64,000 nt of DNA from Ruminiclostridium josui JCM 17888 (GCF_000526495.1 NZ_JAGE01000001.1:3034001-3098000); one strand, 5' to 3'. Counted from the stretch's first letter, positions 1 through 9,564 are shown. Notes: generated from the letters alone by a model not told the origin. A program made the numbers and translations.

Positions 1-2
1 AA

Positions 3-1508
3 ATTGACAAATTAACAAAAACCTTTGGGCCTGTTGTCGCCAACAATAATGTGTGCCTTGAGGTAAAGAAGGGTGAAATCCATGCATTACTGGGAGAAAA
101 CGGTTCCGGTAAGAGTACATTAATGAATATGCTTTCTGGTATATACACTCCGGATAGCGGAAGTATATACATAAAGGGAAAACAGGTTACATTCAAGACT
201 CCTAAAGACTCTATGGCTATGGGTATAGGAATGATTCACCAGCACTTTAAACTTGTGGAGGTATTATCTGCAAAAGATAATATTATAGCCGGACAGAAGG
301 ATAGTTTCTTTATAGGAAACAAAAAGCTTTCCCAGAAAATTAAGAATATATCTGAAAAGTATGGACTGGTAGTTGACCTGAATAAGAAGGTTTATAATAT
401 GTCAGTAGGTGAAAAGCAGACTGTTGAGATATTAAAAGTAATTTACAGAGGTGCAGAAATACTAATTCTTGATGAACCTACTGCAGTTTTGACTCCACAG
501 GAAACAGAAGGTCTTTTTAATATATTAAGAAAAATGAAGCAGTCGGGCTGTTCAGTAATAATAATTACTCACAAGCTTAATGAAGTAATGGAAATATCAG
601 ATAGAATTACTGTTTTGAGAAAAGGTGAAACAGTAGGTACTGTAAACAAGGAAGATACAAGTGCCGCTGAGCTTACAAACCTGATGGTAGGTAAAGCTGT
701 TGATCTTTCAATTAATAGGGTTGAAAACAAAAATAATAAAACAATATTGAATATAAAAAATCTTACAGTAGTAGATGAAGAAAATGTTAAGGCTCTTGAT
801 TCTATTAGCTTCTCACTTTCAACAGGTGAGATACTGGGAGTTGCAGGTGTTGCAGGAAGCGGTCAAAAAGAGTTGTGTGAAGCTATAGCAGGTTTGTATC
901 CTATTGCTTCCGGCTCTATAGAATACAAAGGTGAAAATATCGTAGGAAAAAATCCTCGTGACATAATCAAAATGGGAATAAGCATGAGCTTTATCCCAGA
1001 AGATAGACTTGGTATGGGACTGGTAGCTTCCATGGGAATGGTTGATAACCTTATTCTTAAAGAATACCAAAATCAGAAGGGCGTTTTTATTGAAAAGAAG
1101 ACTGCAAGAAATTTGGCACAAAAACTAATAAAAAAGCTTGAAATAAGTACTCCGGGTATTAACCATCCCGTACGTCAGCTTTCAGGAGGTAACATACAAA
1201 AGGTGCTTCTGGGCCGTGAAATAGAGTCAAACCCCGATTTGCTCATAACTGCATATCCGGTTAGAGGATTGGATATCAACGCATCTTACACAATCTATGA
1301 CCTTCTAAACGAGCAGAAGGAAAAGGGCGTTGGTATACTCTATATTGGAGAAGATTTGGATGTCCTTATAGAGCTTTGCGATAGAATCATGGTTATATGT
1401 AATGGAAGAATTACTGGTATTGCTGAAGCGTCTAAAATAACAAAGGAGCAGCTAGGTCTTATGATGGCAGGAGAACATATGGAAAAAGTAATGGGGGTGG
1501 GAATGTAA
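3..1508 (+). CDS. ABC transporter ATP-binding protein, nucleoside/simple-sugar type (5' end outside window)
   Basis: Energy-coupling subunit of a BmpA/NupOPQ- or RbsA-like importer, working in the cytoplasm with the two permeases that follow. It is a double-ABC protein. The first cassette has Walker A GENGSGKST, signature SVGEKQ and Walker B ILILDEPTAVL. The second has the degenerate loop GVAGSGQKE and signature LSGGNIQKV, as is usual in this family. The open frame runs into the window edge and reads IDKLTKTFGPVVANNNV before the first GTG at 51, matching the conserved family N-terminus, so the true start lies upstream. Its stop overlaps the next ATG by one base, so the genes are co-translated. 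Purine nucleosides are the likely substrate because of the long first permease (family knowledge), but sugar uptake is possible. The lipoprotein receptor gene is presumably upstream of the window. Confidence 0.9.
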   Translation: MDKLTKTFGPVVANNNVCLEVKKGEIHALLGENGSGKSTLMNMLSGIYTPDSGSIYIKGKQVTFKTPKDSMAMGIGMIHQHFKLVEVLSAKDNIIAGQKDSFFIGNKKLSQKIKNISEKYGLVVDLNKKVYNMSVGEKQTVEILKVIYRGAEILILDEPTAVLTPQETEGLFNILRKMKQSGCSVIIITHKLNEVMEISDRITVLRKGETVGTVNKEDTSAAELTNLMVGKAVDLSINRVENKNNKTILNIKNLTVVDEENVKALDSISFSLSTGEILGVAGVAGSGQKELCEAIAGLYPIASGSIEYKGENIVGKNPRDIIKMGISMSFIPEDRLGMGLVASMGMVDNLILKEYQNQKGVFIEKKTARNLAQKLIKKLEISTPGINHPVRQLSGGNIQKVLLGREIESNPDLLITAYPVRGLDINASYTIYDLLNEQKEKGVGILYIGEDLDVLIELCDRIMVICNGRITGIAEASKITKEQLGLMMAGEHMEKVMGVGM

Positions 1509-2587
1509 TGTTCAGAATTATTAAAAGGACAGATCTTACAAAAAAACAATCGGTTATATTCAGAATCATTGCAATATTTGGAGCACTTGTCGCCACCAGT
1601 ATTTTTATAATGCTGATAGGATTTAACCCCATAGATGTCTATGTATCAATGCTTGATGGTTCATTTGGCTCTATGTATAGATTCAGGGAAGCAATTATAC
1701 AAGCTATCCCCTTGATTATTACCTCCCTTGGTATATCAGTAGCTTTCAGAATGAAGTTCTGGAATATCGGAGCAGAAGGTCAAATAATAATGGGAGCTTT
1801 CGCTGCCAGTTATTTTGCTTTGTATCATTCAAACATCCCTTCCGGCTTACTGCTTTTATTAATGTTTGTTTCAGCGGTAATTACAGGAGGCATTTGGGCG
1901 CTAATTCCTGCATACTTTAAGGCAAAGTTTGGTACTAATGAAACACTGTTTACTCTTATGATGAATTACATTGCACAAAAATTTCTTATGTACTTGCAAT
2001 ATGGTCCATGGAAGGACCCTAATGCACTTGGAGCCGGTAAAATCGCAATGTTTTCTGACAATGCAGCACTTCCTAAGGTTTTTGGTATTCATATAGGATG
2101 GATTGCAGCCATTGTATTGGTTATTTTAATGCATATCTTTATAAATAAAACAAAAAGAGGTTACGAAATACAAGTAATCGGTGAAAGTGAAAATACTGCC
2201 CGATATGCTGGAATGAATGTAAAAAAGATAATTCTGTCTTCTATATTGCTAAGTGGTGCTTTGTGCGGTATGGTGGGTATGTTTCAGGTATCGGGAGTAA
2301 ATCATACTCTGAGTTACCAGGTTGCAAACGGGGTCGGATTTACAGCAATTATTACAACCTGGCTTGCGGGCTTGAGTGCTCCTATTATTGTTGTTGCATG
2401 TTTCCTTTTCGCTGTGCTGCAGCAGGGCGGAACATATATTCAAACTGCTTTTAACATACATTCATCGGTTGCGCAAATACTGCAGGGAATGATTCTTTTC
2501 TTTGTTCTGGGAAGTGAATTTTTCATTCAATACAAGCTTGTACGCAACAAAAGTGCAGAGCATAAAATCGGAAAGGAGGCGGCATAA
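1508..2587 (+). CDS. ABC transporter permease, NupP/YufP-like
   Basis: Membrane subunit of the nucleoside/simple-sugar ABC importer (BPD_transp_2 family), 359 residues. An N-terminal membrane segment at about 20-40 is followed by a series of hydrophobic helices. The conserved motif GISVAFRMKFWNIGAEGQI at about 75-95 and the coupling-loop region IGESENTARYAGMNV are typical of the YufP/NupP branch. The ATG overlaps the stop of the ATPase gene (TAATG), and the stop directly precedes the ATG of the second permease, so the three genes form one translational unit. Substrate assignment to nucleosides is inference from family resemblance. Confidence 0.9.
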   Translation: MFRIIKRTDLTKKQSVIFRIIAIFGALVATSIFIMLIGFNPIDVYVSMLDGSFGSMYRFREAIIQAIPLIITSLGISVAFRMKFWNIGAEGQIIMGAFAASYFALYHSNIPSGLLLLLMFVSAVITGGIWALIPAYFKAKFGTNETLFTLMMNYIAQKFLMYLQYGPWKDPNALGAGKIAMFSDNAALPKVFGIHIGWIAAIVLVILMHIFINKTKRGYEIQVIGESENTARYAGMNVKKIILSSILLSGALCGMVGMFQVSGVNHTLSYQVANGVGFTAIITTWLAGLSAPIIVVACFLFAVLQQGGTYIQTAFNIHSSVAQILQGMILFFVLGSEFFIQYKLVRNKSAEHKIGKEAA

Positions 2588-3529
2588 ATGAGCTTAGTTA
2601 ACTTGATTACATTTGTTTTAGCCGGTGCCGTAACAGCAGGAACTCCTTTACTATTTGCAACATTAGGAGAAATAATAACAGAAAAGGTTGGACAGTTAAA
2701 CCTTGGTGTTGAGGGAATGATGCTTATTGGTGCTGTAATCGGTTTTGGGGCTGCCTTATCTACTGGTAATCCGATAATTGGAATGCTTGCAGGAATGCTT
2801 GCAGGAGCCGGAGGTGCTTTAATTTTCGCGTTTTTAACAATTACGTTAAGAGCAAACCAAATTGTATCAGGTCTTTCTCTTACAATTTTTGGTACAGGCT
2901 TTTCAAGCTTTTTAGGACAAAAGATGATTGGCCAGGCTTTATCTGATTCCATAAGAAACAGTTTTAAACCTATTAAAATACCTTTACTTGGAGACATTCC
3001 AATTATAGGAAATGCTTTTTTTCATCAGAACGTCCTTGTTTATGCTGGATATGTAACAGCAGTATTAATTGGATTGTACATGTATAAAACCAGAATCGGC
3101 CTGAGTATGAGAACGGTAGGAGAAAATCCCGGTGCTGCCGACACAGCGGGAATAAACGTTACTATGTATAAGTATCTTCATATACTATTGGGAGGTGCTT
3201 TAAGCGGTATAGCCGGTGCGTATATGTCAATGGTTACAGTACCGTCATGGCAGGAGGGTGTAACTGGAGGAAGAGGCTGGATAGCAGTGGCTCTTGTTAT
3301 ATTTGTAACATGGAATCCATATAAAGCCATGCTAGGTTCATATTTCTTCGGCGGATTGGGTATTTTAGGTTTATATCTTCAAAGTTATATCCCCATTCCA
3401 CAGAGCATTTTCGACATGCTTCCGTATCTGGTAACAATAATAGTTCTTATTATGATTTCTATAAAAAAATCAAAGGAGAACCAACCACCAAAAGCACTTG
3501 GGGAACCATACTTCAGAGAAGAACGATAG
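2588..3529 (+). CDS. ABC transporter permease, NupQ/YufQ-like
   Basis: Second permease of the same importer, 313 residues and almost entirely hydrophobic. The N-terminal motif TPLLFATLGEIITEKVGQLN and the following GVEGMML are diagnostic of the short permease of the NupOPQ/BmpA system. RTVGENPGAADTAGINV is the cytoplasmic loop that contacts the ATPase. A strong Shine-Dalgarno (GGAAAGGAGG) lies inside the end of the preceding gene and no spacer separates the two. A hairpin terminator follows at 3538-3583, closing the operon. Confidence 0.9.
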   Translation: MSLVNLITFVLAGAVTAGTPLLFATLGEIITEKVGQLNLGVEGMMLIGAVIGFGAALSTGNPIIGMLAGMLAGAGGALIFAFLTITLRANQIVSGLSLTIFGTGFSSFLGQKMIGQALSDSIRNSFKPIKIPLLGDIPIIGNAFFHQNVLVYAGYVTAVLIGLYMYKTRIGLSMRTVGENPGAADTAGINVTMYKYLHILLGGALSGIAGAYMSMVTVPSWQEGVTGGRGWIAVALVIFVTWNPYKAMLGSYFFGGLGILGLYLQSYIPIPQSIFDMLPYLVTIIVLIMISIKKSKENQPPKALGEPYFREER

Positions 3530-3537
3530 AATAGTAT

Positions 3538-3583
3538 AAAAGCCGTAAAGCTACGAAAAATTAAAGTTTTACGGCTTTTATTG
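3538..3583 (+). terminator. Rho-independent terminator of the ABC transporter operon
   Basis: Inverted repeat AAAAGCCGTAAA / TTTACGGCTTTT, perfect over 12 bp, with an 18-base loop. It begins 8 bases after the last permease gene stops and is followed by a short T-rich stretch. Confidence 0.8.
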
Positions 3584-3675
3584 TCTAAAGTCAGTGCTTC
3601 AATGCTTACATAGTATAAATTCTGTGCTAAAATATGTTTGATGTAATATTATTTGTAACAGGAGGTTCATCCAGC

Positions 3676-3846
3676 ATGAACAAGATTTTGAGGCTGGGCA
3701 GTTTATTTTTCTCCATTGCGCTGTTGGCTTTTGGAATCATACGCATTATGTCAGGCCGGGAAAATTCAGGGGTATATTACATTATAGCCGCGGTAGGATT
3801 CTATATAATATATTTTTCATATAAAAGGTCCAAAGGAAAAGACTGA
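3676..3846 (+). CDS. Small two-helix membrane protein, unknown function
   Basis: 56 residues starting MNKILRLGSLFF. I chose the ATG at 3676 rather than an upstream ATG at 3634 because AGGAGG sits at 3660-3665, correctly spaced for it. Two hydrophobic stretches (about 6-20 and 31-47) are separated by a short polar loop IRIMSGREN, and a lysine-rich tail (YKRSKGKD) suggests a cytoplasmic C-terminus. I do not recognise a family. It stands alone between a terminator and trpS. Confidence 0.6.
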   Translation: MNKILRLGSLFFSIALLAFGIIRIMSGRENSGVYYIIAAVGFYIIYFSYKRSKGKD

Positions 3847-3958
3847 TTATTTTTCAATATGATTGAAAATACCTTGTTATCGGCGATATTTTAAGATAAA
3901 ATCTTTAGGTATGAAATATTGGAAAAAAATATAATAAATTCGTAAGGATGTGTTTTAG

Positions 3959-4969
3959 ATGGAACAGATAGAACAAAAGAAAAGGATTTTCAGTGGTGTT
4001 CAGCCATCAGGAAACCTTACCATAGGAAATTATCTGGGTGCTATAAAGAATTGGATTCCTTTGCAGGATGAGTATGAATGTTTGTATTGTGTAGTAGATC
4101 TTCATACACTTACAGTTCGTCAGAAACCTGCCGAATTAAGACAGAGAAGTTTAAATCTTCTGGCACTTTATATGGCCTGTGGTCTTGACCCTAAAAAAAG
4201 CATATTGTACCTACAGTCACATGTCAGTGCACACGCAGAATTGGCTTGGATTCTCAATTGTTTCACATATATGGGTGAGTTGAACAGAATGACCCAGTTT
4301 AAGGACAAGTCACAACGACATGGTGATAACATAAATGCGGGCTTGTTCACATATCCTGTACTTATGGCAGCAGATATACTTCTTTATCAGGCAGACCTCG
4401 TTCCAATCGGACAGGATCAGAAACAACATCTTGAGATTACCAGAGACGTAGCAGATAGGTTTAATAACATATATGGAGATACTTTTACAATTCCAGAAGC
4501 CTTTATACCTAAAATAGGTGCAAAAATAATGAGCCTTCAGGAACCTGAAAAGAAAATGTCCAAGTCAGACGAAAATGAGAATGCATTTGTTTTGATTCTT
4601 GATTCACAAGATGCCATAATGCGTAAGTTTAAAAGGGCTGTTACCGATTCAGAGCGTGAAGTACGTTATGACGAGAAAAACAAGCCTGGTGTCAGCAATT
4701 TAATTAGCATATACTCCAGTGTTACCGGAAAGAGTATCAGTGACATTGAAAAGGAATTTGAAGGAAGATCCTACGGTGATTTAAAAGAAACAGTAGGACA
4801 ATCGGTGGTTGAAATGTTGGTACCAATCCAACAGAAATTTAATGAATTTTCGGCTGATAAGGAGCAGCTGAACTTAATTCTAAAGGAAAACGCAGAAAAA
4901 GCTGCTTATATGGCAAGAAAAACCCTTTCAAAAGTTCAAAGAAAAGTTGGTCTTTTACCTAGAGGTTAA
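3959..4969 (+). CDS. trpS: Tryptophan--tRNA ligase
   Basis: Charges tRNA-Trp with tryptophan in the cytoplasm. It is a class I synthetase of 336 residues, normal for bacterial TrpRS. The HIGH-type signature is PSGNLTIGNYLG at 16-27 and the KMSKS loop is at 199-203, followed by SDEN. MAADILLYQADLVPIGQDQ is the conserved adenylate/tryptophan region. The start has TAAGGATG about eight bases upstream. No T-box motif is visible in the 110 bp upstream, which is notable because many Firmicute trpS genes are T-box controlled. mtrB (TRAP), another tryptophan-responsive gene, lies near the other end of the window. Confidence 0.97.
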   Translation: MEQIEQKKRIFSGVQPSGNLTIGNYLGAIKNWIPLQDEYECLYCVVDLHTLTVRQKPAELRQRSLNLLALYMACGLDPKKSILYLQSHVSAHAELAWILNCFTYMGELNRMTQFKDKSQRHGDNINAGLFTYPVLMAADILLYQADLVPIGQDQKQHLEITRDVADRFNNIYGDTFTIPEAFIPKIGAKIMSLQEPEKKMSKSDENENAFVLILDSQDAIMRKFKRAVTDSEREVRYDEKNKPGVSNLISIYSSVTGKSISDIEKEFEGRSYGDLKETVGQSVVEMLVPIQQKFNEFSADKEQLNLILKENAEKAAYMARKTLSKVQRKVGLLPRG

Positions 4970-4979
4970 AATAGTATAT

Positions 4980-5023
4980 GGGATTCATTTCTTGCGGTGT
5001 ATGAAATGATTCCCTGTTTTTTT
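4980..5023 (+). terminator. Rho-independent terminator of trpS
   Basis: Stem GGGATTCATTTC / GAAATGATTCCC (one mismatch), an 11-base loop and a run of seven T. Confidence 0.85.
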
Positions 5024-5063
5024 ATAATACAATTCTACCGCATTAAGTTTAATGGAGGCTTAC

Positions 5064-5633
5064 ATGAGTTTAATAGAACTTGTTTTGCTGGCAATAGGTT
5101 TATCTATGGATGCGTCAGCTGTATCAATATCAAATTCACTTTGTATCAAAAAAATAAAAGTAAAACATATACTGCAGATGGCAATAACGTTTGCTGTATT
5201 TCAAGGAATAATGCCTTTAATTGGTTACTATGCAGCAAATTCCTTTGAAACCGTCATAGAAAGATTTGACCATTGGATAGCTTTCATTTTGCTTGTCATT
5301 ATCGGTGGAAAAATGCTTCATGAATCAATAACTGCTGATGAGGAACAGGATTGCTCGTTGTTTGCATTAACCTTTAAATTGCTTATAATACAAGCAATTG
5401 CAACCAGCATAGATGCATTGGCAGTGGGAGTAAGCCTGTCTGCTCTAAATGTAAATATTCTATATTCAATAACAATTATAAGCATTATAACTTTCATGTG
5501 CTGTACGGCTGCAATATTGTTGGCTAAAAGGTTTGGCAATTTACTTGGAAAGCGTGCAGGAATAGTCGGCGGATTAATATTAGTGGGAATAGGTATCAAG
5601 ATATTTGTACAGCATATGTTCTTCGGGGGTTAG
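5064..5633 (+). CDS. mntP: Manganese efflux pump MntP
   Basis: Exports Mn(II) across the cytoplasmic membrane. 189 residues, the usual MntP length, with six predicted membrane segments in two homologous halves. Each half carries the family acidic motif: AIGLSMDASAVSISN near the N-terminus and AIATSIDALAVGVSLSA near the middle, whose aspartates are the expected metal-pathway residues. The ATG at 5064 is chosen because GGAGG at 5054-5058 precedes it; the frame is open a few codons further upstream. The 40 bp after the trpS terminator is too short for a yybP-ykoY Mn riboswitch and I see none. Confidence 0.93.
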   Translation: MSLIELVLLAIGLSMDASAVSISNSLCIKKIKVKHILQMAITFAVFQGIMPLIGYYAANSFETVIERFDHWIAFILLVIIGGKMLHESITADEEQDCSLFALTFKLLIIQAIATSIDALAVGVSLSALNVNILYSITIISIITFMCCTAAILLAKRFGNLLGKRAGIVGGLILVGIGIKIFVQHMFFGG

Positions 5634-5643
5634 ATATATTTAC

Positions 5644-5682
5644 CAAACGTACGTTTGTTTTTCCTTTGATATGTGGTATAAT
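5644..5682 (+). promoter_or_regulatory. uvrB promoter with LexA (SOS) box
   Basis: A 14-bp perfect palindrome at 5644-5657 (C-AAAC-GTAC-GTTT-G) differs from the Bacillus LexA/DinR consensus CGAAC-N4-GTTCG only by a symmetric G-to-A / C-to-T change. It overlaps the likely -35 (TTTGTT, 5654-5659), with a perfect -10 TATAAT at 5677-5682 after 17 bp. Repressor bound here would block RNA polymerase, as known for SOS genes. Confidence 0.75.
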
Positions 5683-5776
5683 ATTTTTTATACTATGTAC
5701 AGAAGGAGAAATGCTGCCGGTAATAAAGCTGTTTTGCTGATTTACCGGCTGGTAATCGCAGAAAGGTTTTATTATT

Positions 5777-7750
5777 ATGAATAAATTTGAGGTTATTTCA
5801 CAGTATAAGCCCATGGGGGACCAACCTGAAGCTATAGCAAAGATCAGCAAAGGTATACTTGAAGGCCAAAAACATCAGACACTTTTGGGAGTAACAGGCT
5901 CAGGAAAGACATATACCATGGCTAAAGTTATAGAGCAGGTGCAAAAGCCTACTCTGGTAATAGCACATAATAAAACACTTGCAGCCCAGCTTTGCAGTGA
6001 ATTTAAAGAGTTTTTTCCCAATAATGTTGTTGAATACTTTGTAAGCTATTATGATTACTATCAACCTGAAGCGTATATACCGTCTACGGATACGTATATA
6101 GAAAAAGATTCTTCCGTAAATGAAGAAATAGATAAATTAAGACACTCAGCCACAGCTGCACTGTTTGAGAGAAGGGATGTAATAATTGTTGCTAGTGTTT
6201 CCTGTATTTATGGTCTGGGTGACCCGGAGGATTATACAGACTTGATGTTATCCCTTAGGGTAGGTATGCAAAAGGACAGAGACGAAGTAATCAGAAAGCT
6301 GGTAGATATACAGTACGAAAGAAATGAAATAGATTTCAGAAGAGGAAGATTCAGAGTAAGAGGAGATGTTCTGGAGATATTTCCTGCAAACAGCTCCGAA
6401 AAGGTTTTAAGAGTAGAATTTTTCGGTGATGAGATAGAAAGAATTACCGAAGTAGATTATTTGACAGGTGAGATACTTGGAAAAAGAGATCATATAGCAG
6501 TTTTCCCGGCTTCTCACTATGCTACAACCAGGCCTAAAATGGAACGTGCAATGGTTTCTATTGAAAAAGAGCTTGAGGAAAGACTGGAGCAGTTAAAGAT
6601 GGAAGGTAAACTCCTTGAAGCTCAAAGACTGGAGCAGAGAACCAGATATGATCTTGAAATGATGTCCGAAATTGGATTTTGTCAGGGAATAGAGAATTAT
6701 TCACGTCATATAAGCGGCCGTGAAGCCGGAAGTGCACCATATACATTGATGGATTATTTCCCGGATGATTATCTGCTTTTTATAGATGAATCTCATGTTA
6801 CGGTTTCACAAGTAGGGGCCATGTATAACGGTGACCGTTCCAGAAAAGAATCTCTTGTAGAGTATGGCTTCAGATTGCCTTCAGCATTTGATAATAGACC
6901 CCTTAAATTCCATGAATTTGAAGAGAGAGTAAATCAAGTGGTATACGTAAGTGCCACCCCGGCGGTCTATGAAAGAGAACATTCTACTCAGATAGTAGAA
7001 CAGATTATCAGACCTACTGGTTTGATTGATCCTGAGATTATAGTAAGACCAGTAAAAGGGCAGATAGATGATTTAATTGGCGAAATTAATATGAGAGCCG
7101 AGAAGAATCAAAGAGTCCTTGTTACAACTCTTACTAAAAAAATGGCAGAAGATTTGACGGACTATATGAAAGAACTGGATATAAAGGTTAAGTACCTTCA
7201 TTCCGACGTTGCTACTTTTGAGAGAATGGAGATAATTAGGGATTTAAGGTTGGGAGTTTTTGATGTTCTCATTGGTATAAACCTGTTAAGAGAAGGACTA
7301 GATATTCCGGAGGTATCGCTGGTTGCCATATTGGATGCGGATAAGGAAGGGTTTCTGAGGTCTGAAACTTCATTGATACAGACTATAGGAAGGGCTGCCA
7401 GAAATTCTGAAGGAAAGGTTATAATGTATGCTGACAGCATTACTGGTTCAATGCAGAGGGCTATAAGTGAGACTAATAGAAGACGACAGATTCAGATGGA
7501 TTACAATAAGAAGCATGGAATTGTTCCGACTACTATTCAGAAATCGGTAAGAGATGTTATTGAAGCCACAAAGGTTGCTGAAGAAGAGGATAAGTATTAT
7601 GCTGGAAAGAAAGAACCTCAAATGTCTGAAAAGGAACTTGAAAAACTTATAGCTAAACTCCAGAAAGAAATGAAGCAGGCAGCCGCTGATTTGCAATTTG
7701 AGCGTGCTGCAGAATTAAGAGATAAGATAGAATCACTCAGGGGGAAGTAA
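5777..7750 (+). CDS. uvrB: UvrABC system protein B (excinuclease ABC subunit B)
   Basis: DNA damage verification helicase of nucleotide excision repair; it receives damage from UvrA and recruits UvrC. 657 residues, full length. Walker A GVTGSGKT is at 38-45. The damage-probing beta-hairpin region [12 protein letters not shown] is at about 93-104, LLFIDESHV is the DEAD-like motif, and helicase motifs V/VI appear as [14 protein letters not shown] and [11 protein letters not shown]-terminal UVR domain ([16 protein letters not shown]) contacts UvrC. The ATG follows AGAAAGG. The gene lies under a LexA-type box and its stop overlaps the next gene start by one base, so lrgA/lrgB probably share its SOS-inducible transcript (inference). 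Confidence 0.98.
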   Translation: MNKFEVISQYKPMGDQPEAIAKISKGILEGQKHQTLLGVTGSGKTYTMAKVIEQVQKPTLVIAHNKTLAAQLCSEFKEFFPNNVVEYFVSYYDYYQPEAYIPSTDTYIEKDSSVNEEIDKLRHSATAALFERRDVIIVASVSCIYGLGDPEDYTDLMLSLRVGMQKDRDEVIRKLVDIQYERNEIDFRRGRFRVRGDVLEIFPANSSEKVLRVEFFGDEIERITEVDYLTGEILGKRDHIAVFPASHYATTRPKMERAMVSIEKELEERLEQLKMEGKLLEAQRLEQRTRYDLEMMSEIGFCQGIENYSRHISGREAGSAPYTLMDYFPDDYLLFIDESHVTVSQVGAMYNGDRSRKESLVEYGFRLPSAFDNRPLKFHEFEERVNQVVYVSATPAVYEREHSTQIVEQIIRPTGLIDPEIIVRPVKGQIDDLIGEINMRAEKNQRVLVTTLTKKMAEDLTDYMKELDIKVKYLHSDVATFERMEIIRDLRLGVFDVLIGINLLREGLDIPEVSLVAILDADKEGFLRSETSLIQTIGRAARNSEGKVIMYADSITGSMQRAISETNRRRQIQMDYNKKHGIVPTTIQKSVRDVIEATKVAEEEDKYYAGKKEPQMSEKELEKLIAKLQKEMKQAAADLQFERAAELRDKIESLRGK

Positions 7751-8100
7751 TGAAGCTACTAAGGCAGTTTTTAATTGTACTAATTATTTGCTTTATTGGG
7801 GAAGTCTTGAACAAAGTAGTGCATGTTCCGCTCCCGGGCAGTATCATAGGAATGATATTGCTTTTTATTTGTCTGATAACCGGAGTTATCAAATTGGAAA
7901 AAATAGATGAGATAAGTAAGTTTTTAATAGACCATCTTGCATTCTTTTTTATTCCGGCAGGGGTTGGTTTACTTGGTTATGTGGGAGTTTTAAAGAAAAG
8001 TATACTTCCTATATTGGTTATATGTTTTATAACAACATTTGTAGTTATGATTGTAACCGGGTGGACCATACAGTTGATTAAGGGGAGGAAGGGTAAATGA
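7750..8100 (+). CDS. CidA/LrgA family membrane protein
   Basis: Small holin-like membrane protein, 116 residues with four hydrophobic segments. LNKVVHVPLPGSIIGMILLFICL near the N-terminus is the family signature, and FFFIPAGVGLLGY lies in the third segment. In characterised Firmicutes, CidA/LrgA proteins act with a CidB/LrgB partner in murein hydrolase control or pyruvate transport; which applies here cannot be told. The ATG overlaps the uvrB stop (TAATG) and the stop overlaps the lrgB-like start by four bases, so all three are translationally coupled. Confidence 0.9.
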   Translation: MKLLRQFLIVLIICFIGEVLNKVVHVPLPGSIIGMILLFICLITGVIKLEKIDEISKFLIDHLAFFFIPAGVGLLGYVGVLKKSILPILVICFITTFVVMIVTGWTIQLIKGRKGK

Positions 8101-8792
8101 ATGAGATTATAAGGTCACCTTTATTCGCACTGCTTATATCAATATTGGCTTATGAAATAGGTATTTTTATAAATAAAAAAACAAAGATAGCATTGTTCAA
8201 TCCATTAATGATTGCAATTGATTTGGTTATTGGGATTTTGCTGGCATTACACATTCCCTTGGAGGATTATAAAAAGGGAGGGGATTTTATCTCTCTTTTT
8301 CTGACACCTGCAACAGTAATACTGGCCGTTCCTTTATATAAAAATATAAATTCCTTAAAAAAAGATTATGTTGCTATACTGGGAGGTGTAATTGTTGGAT
8401 CAGTTACCGCGATTATTAGTGTGTGGGCTATGGCAAAGGCTTTTGGACTTTCAAAAGAACTTATTGCATCTCTAATACCAAAGTCTATAACCACTCCCCT
8501 TGGAATTGAATTATCAACCCAAATAAATGGAATACCTTCTGTAACAGTAGCTGCTATTATAATAACCGGTATATTTGGTGCTGTGTTTGCGGAATGGGTA
8601 TTGAAAGCTTGTAAAATAATGGATAAGACAGCAAAAGGTATAGCTATTGGAACTTCATCTCATGCATTGGGAACAACAAAGGCTGTTGATATAGGTGAAA
8701 CAGAAGGGGCTATGAGTGGGTTAGCTATAGGACTTGCCGGACTTGTAACAGTTATAGTTGCAACTATATTGTTTAAATTTGGATTCTTTTAA
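8097..8792 (+). CDS. LrgB/CidB family membrane protein
   Basis: 231 residues with several membrane helices. The family motif SLIPKSITTPLGIELS lies at about 127-142, and GTSSHALGTTKAVDIGETEGAMSGL near the C-terminus is characteristic of LrgB/CidB/YohK. It pairs with the preceding CidA/LrgA protein (ATGA overlap). The pair is associated with cell-wall hydrolase control, lysis or pyruvate uptake in other bacteria; the role here is inferred only from family. No clear terminator follows. Confidence 0.92.
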   Translation: MNEIIRSPLFALLISILAYEIGIFINKKTKIALFNPLMIAIDLVIGILLALHIPLEDYKKGGDFISLFLTPATVILAVPLYKNINSLKKDYVAILGGVIVGSVTAIISVWAMAKAFGLSKELIASLIPKSITTPLGIELSTQINGIPSVTVAAIIITGIFGAVFAEWVLKACKIMDKTAKGIAIGTSSHALGTTKAVDIGETEGAMSGLAIGLAGLVTVIVATILFKFGFF

Positions 8793-8871
8793 TACAAGAC
8801 AAGTTTCATACTGTTTGAATTATTTTCGTAAAGTAAAATAAGATAGAAAATGTTTTTAAGGAAGTGAAAAT

Positions 8872-9564
8872 ATGAAAAACATTTATGTTGTATTATCTTC
8901 AACCCCTACTATGATGGGGAAATTTATAAGGGTATTTACCAGAAGCTTCTATAATCATTCTTCTATAAGTCTTACGGAGAATCTGAACGAGATGTATTCC
9001 TTTGCTCGCTATAGGGCTTCTAATCCTCTGGTTGGGGGATTTGTAAAAGAATTTCCGGAAAGGTTTACTCTCGGAAAGCAGAATGATGTTTGTATAAAGG
9101 TTTTCAAAATTCCTGTAACGGAAGAACAGTATGAAGCAATTAAATTATTTATATATAAAATAAAAAATGATAGGGAAGAGAATATCTACAATTCTTTAGC
9201 TGCAATAGGTGTTTTATTGGGGTGCAAATTCGACACATACAAGGCATATACGTGTTCTGATTTCGTAGTAAGAACTCTTGTAGAAGGTAATGTTTTATGG
9301 GATACATGTACTTTTAAAAATATCATTCCTGACGAGATTCATACTCTTCTTGAAAGATATACTTCCTATAGTGGTTGTTTAAAAGCCTATAAGCCTATTG
9401 AAGGTGTAAATTTTGATACTGAGGATTTTTTTGAAAAATCCGGAGTTATAAATGAGGTAGCATATACCTTAAATCATTTCTACAGGCTTATTAAACGTAA
9501 TATCTTATATAGTTTTTATATCACTTCAAAACTTTCACAGATAAATAAAATTTTTACATTTTAG
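8872..9564 (+). CDS. Putative permuted papain-fold (YiiX/NlpC-P60-like) protein
   Basis: 230 residues with no signal peptide, preceded by GGAAGTG. I do not recognise a named family. The order of a conserved-looking His in FYNHSSISL (H29), a long middle region, then a Cys in YTCSDFV (C128, at the start of a helix) is the permuted arrangement seen in YiiX/YaeF and LRAT-like amidases or thioesterases. The N-terminal strand YVVLSSTPTMMGKFIRVFTR resembles the substrate-entry strand of that group. The last 60 residues (about 171-230) look like an extra helical tail. A hydrolase acting on lipid or peptide amides is inference. It stands alone between the lrg genes and the hexomutase promoter. Confidence 0.55.
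   Translation: MKNIYVVLSSTPTMMGKFIRVFTRSFYNHSSISLTENLNEMYSFARYRASNPLVGGFVKEFPERFTLGKQNDVCIKVFKIPVTEEQYEAIKLFIYKIKNDREENIYNSLAAIGVLLGCKFDTYKAYTCSDFVVRTLVEGNVLWDTCTFKNIIPDEIHTLLERYTSYSGCLKAYKPIEGVNFDTEDFFEKSGVINEVAYTLNHFYRLIKRNILYSFYITSKLSQINKIFTF

Noticed and set aside
4985-5063. Manganese riboswitch before mntP
   Set aside because: The space after the trpS terminator is too short and lacks the yybP-ykoY core.
4997-5248. 83-codon open frame overlapping the start of mntP
   Set aside because: It lies in another frame over mntP, with no ribosome-binding site and Cys/Asn-rich shadow-like composition.
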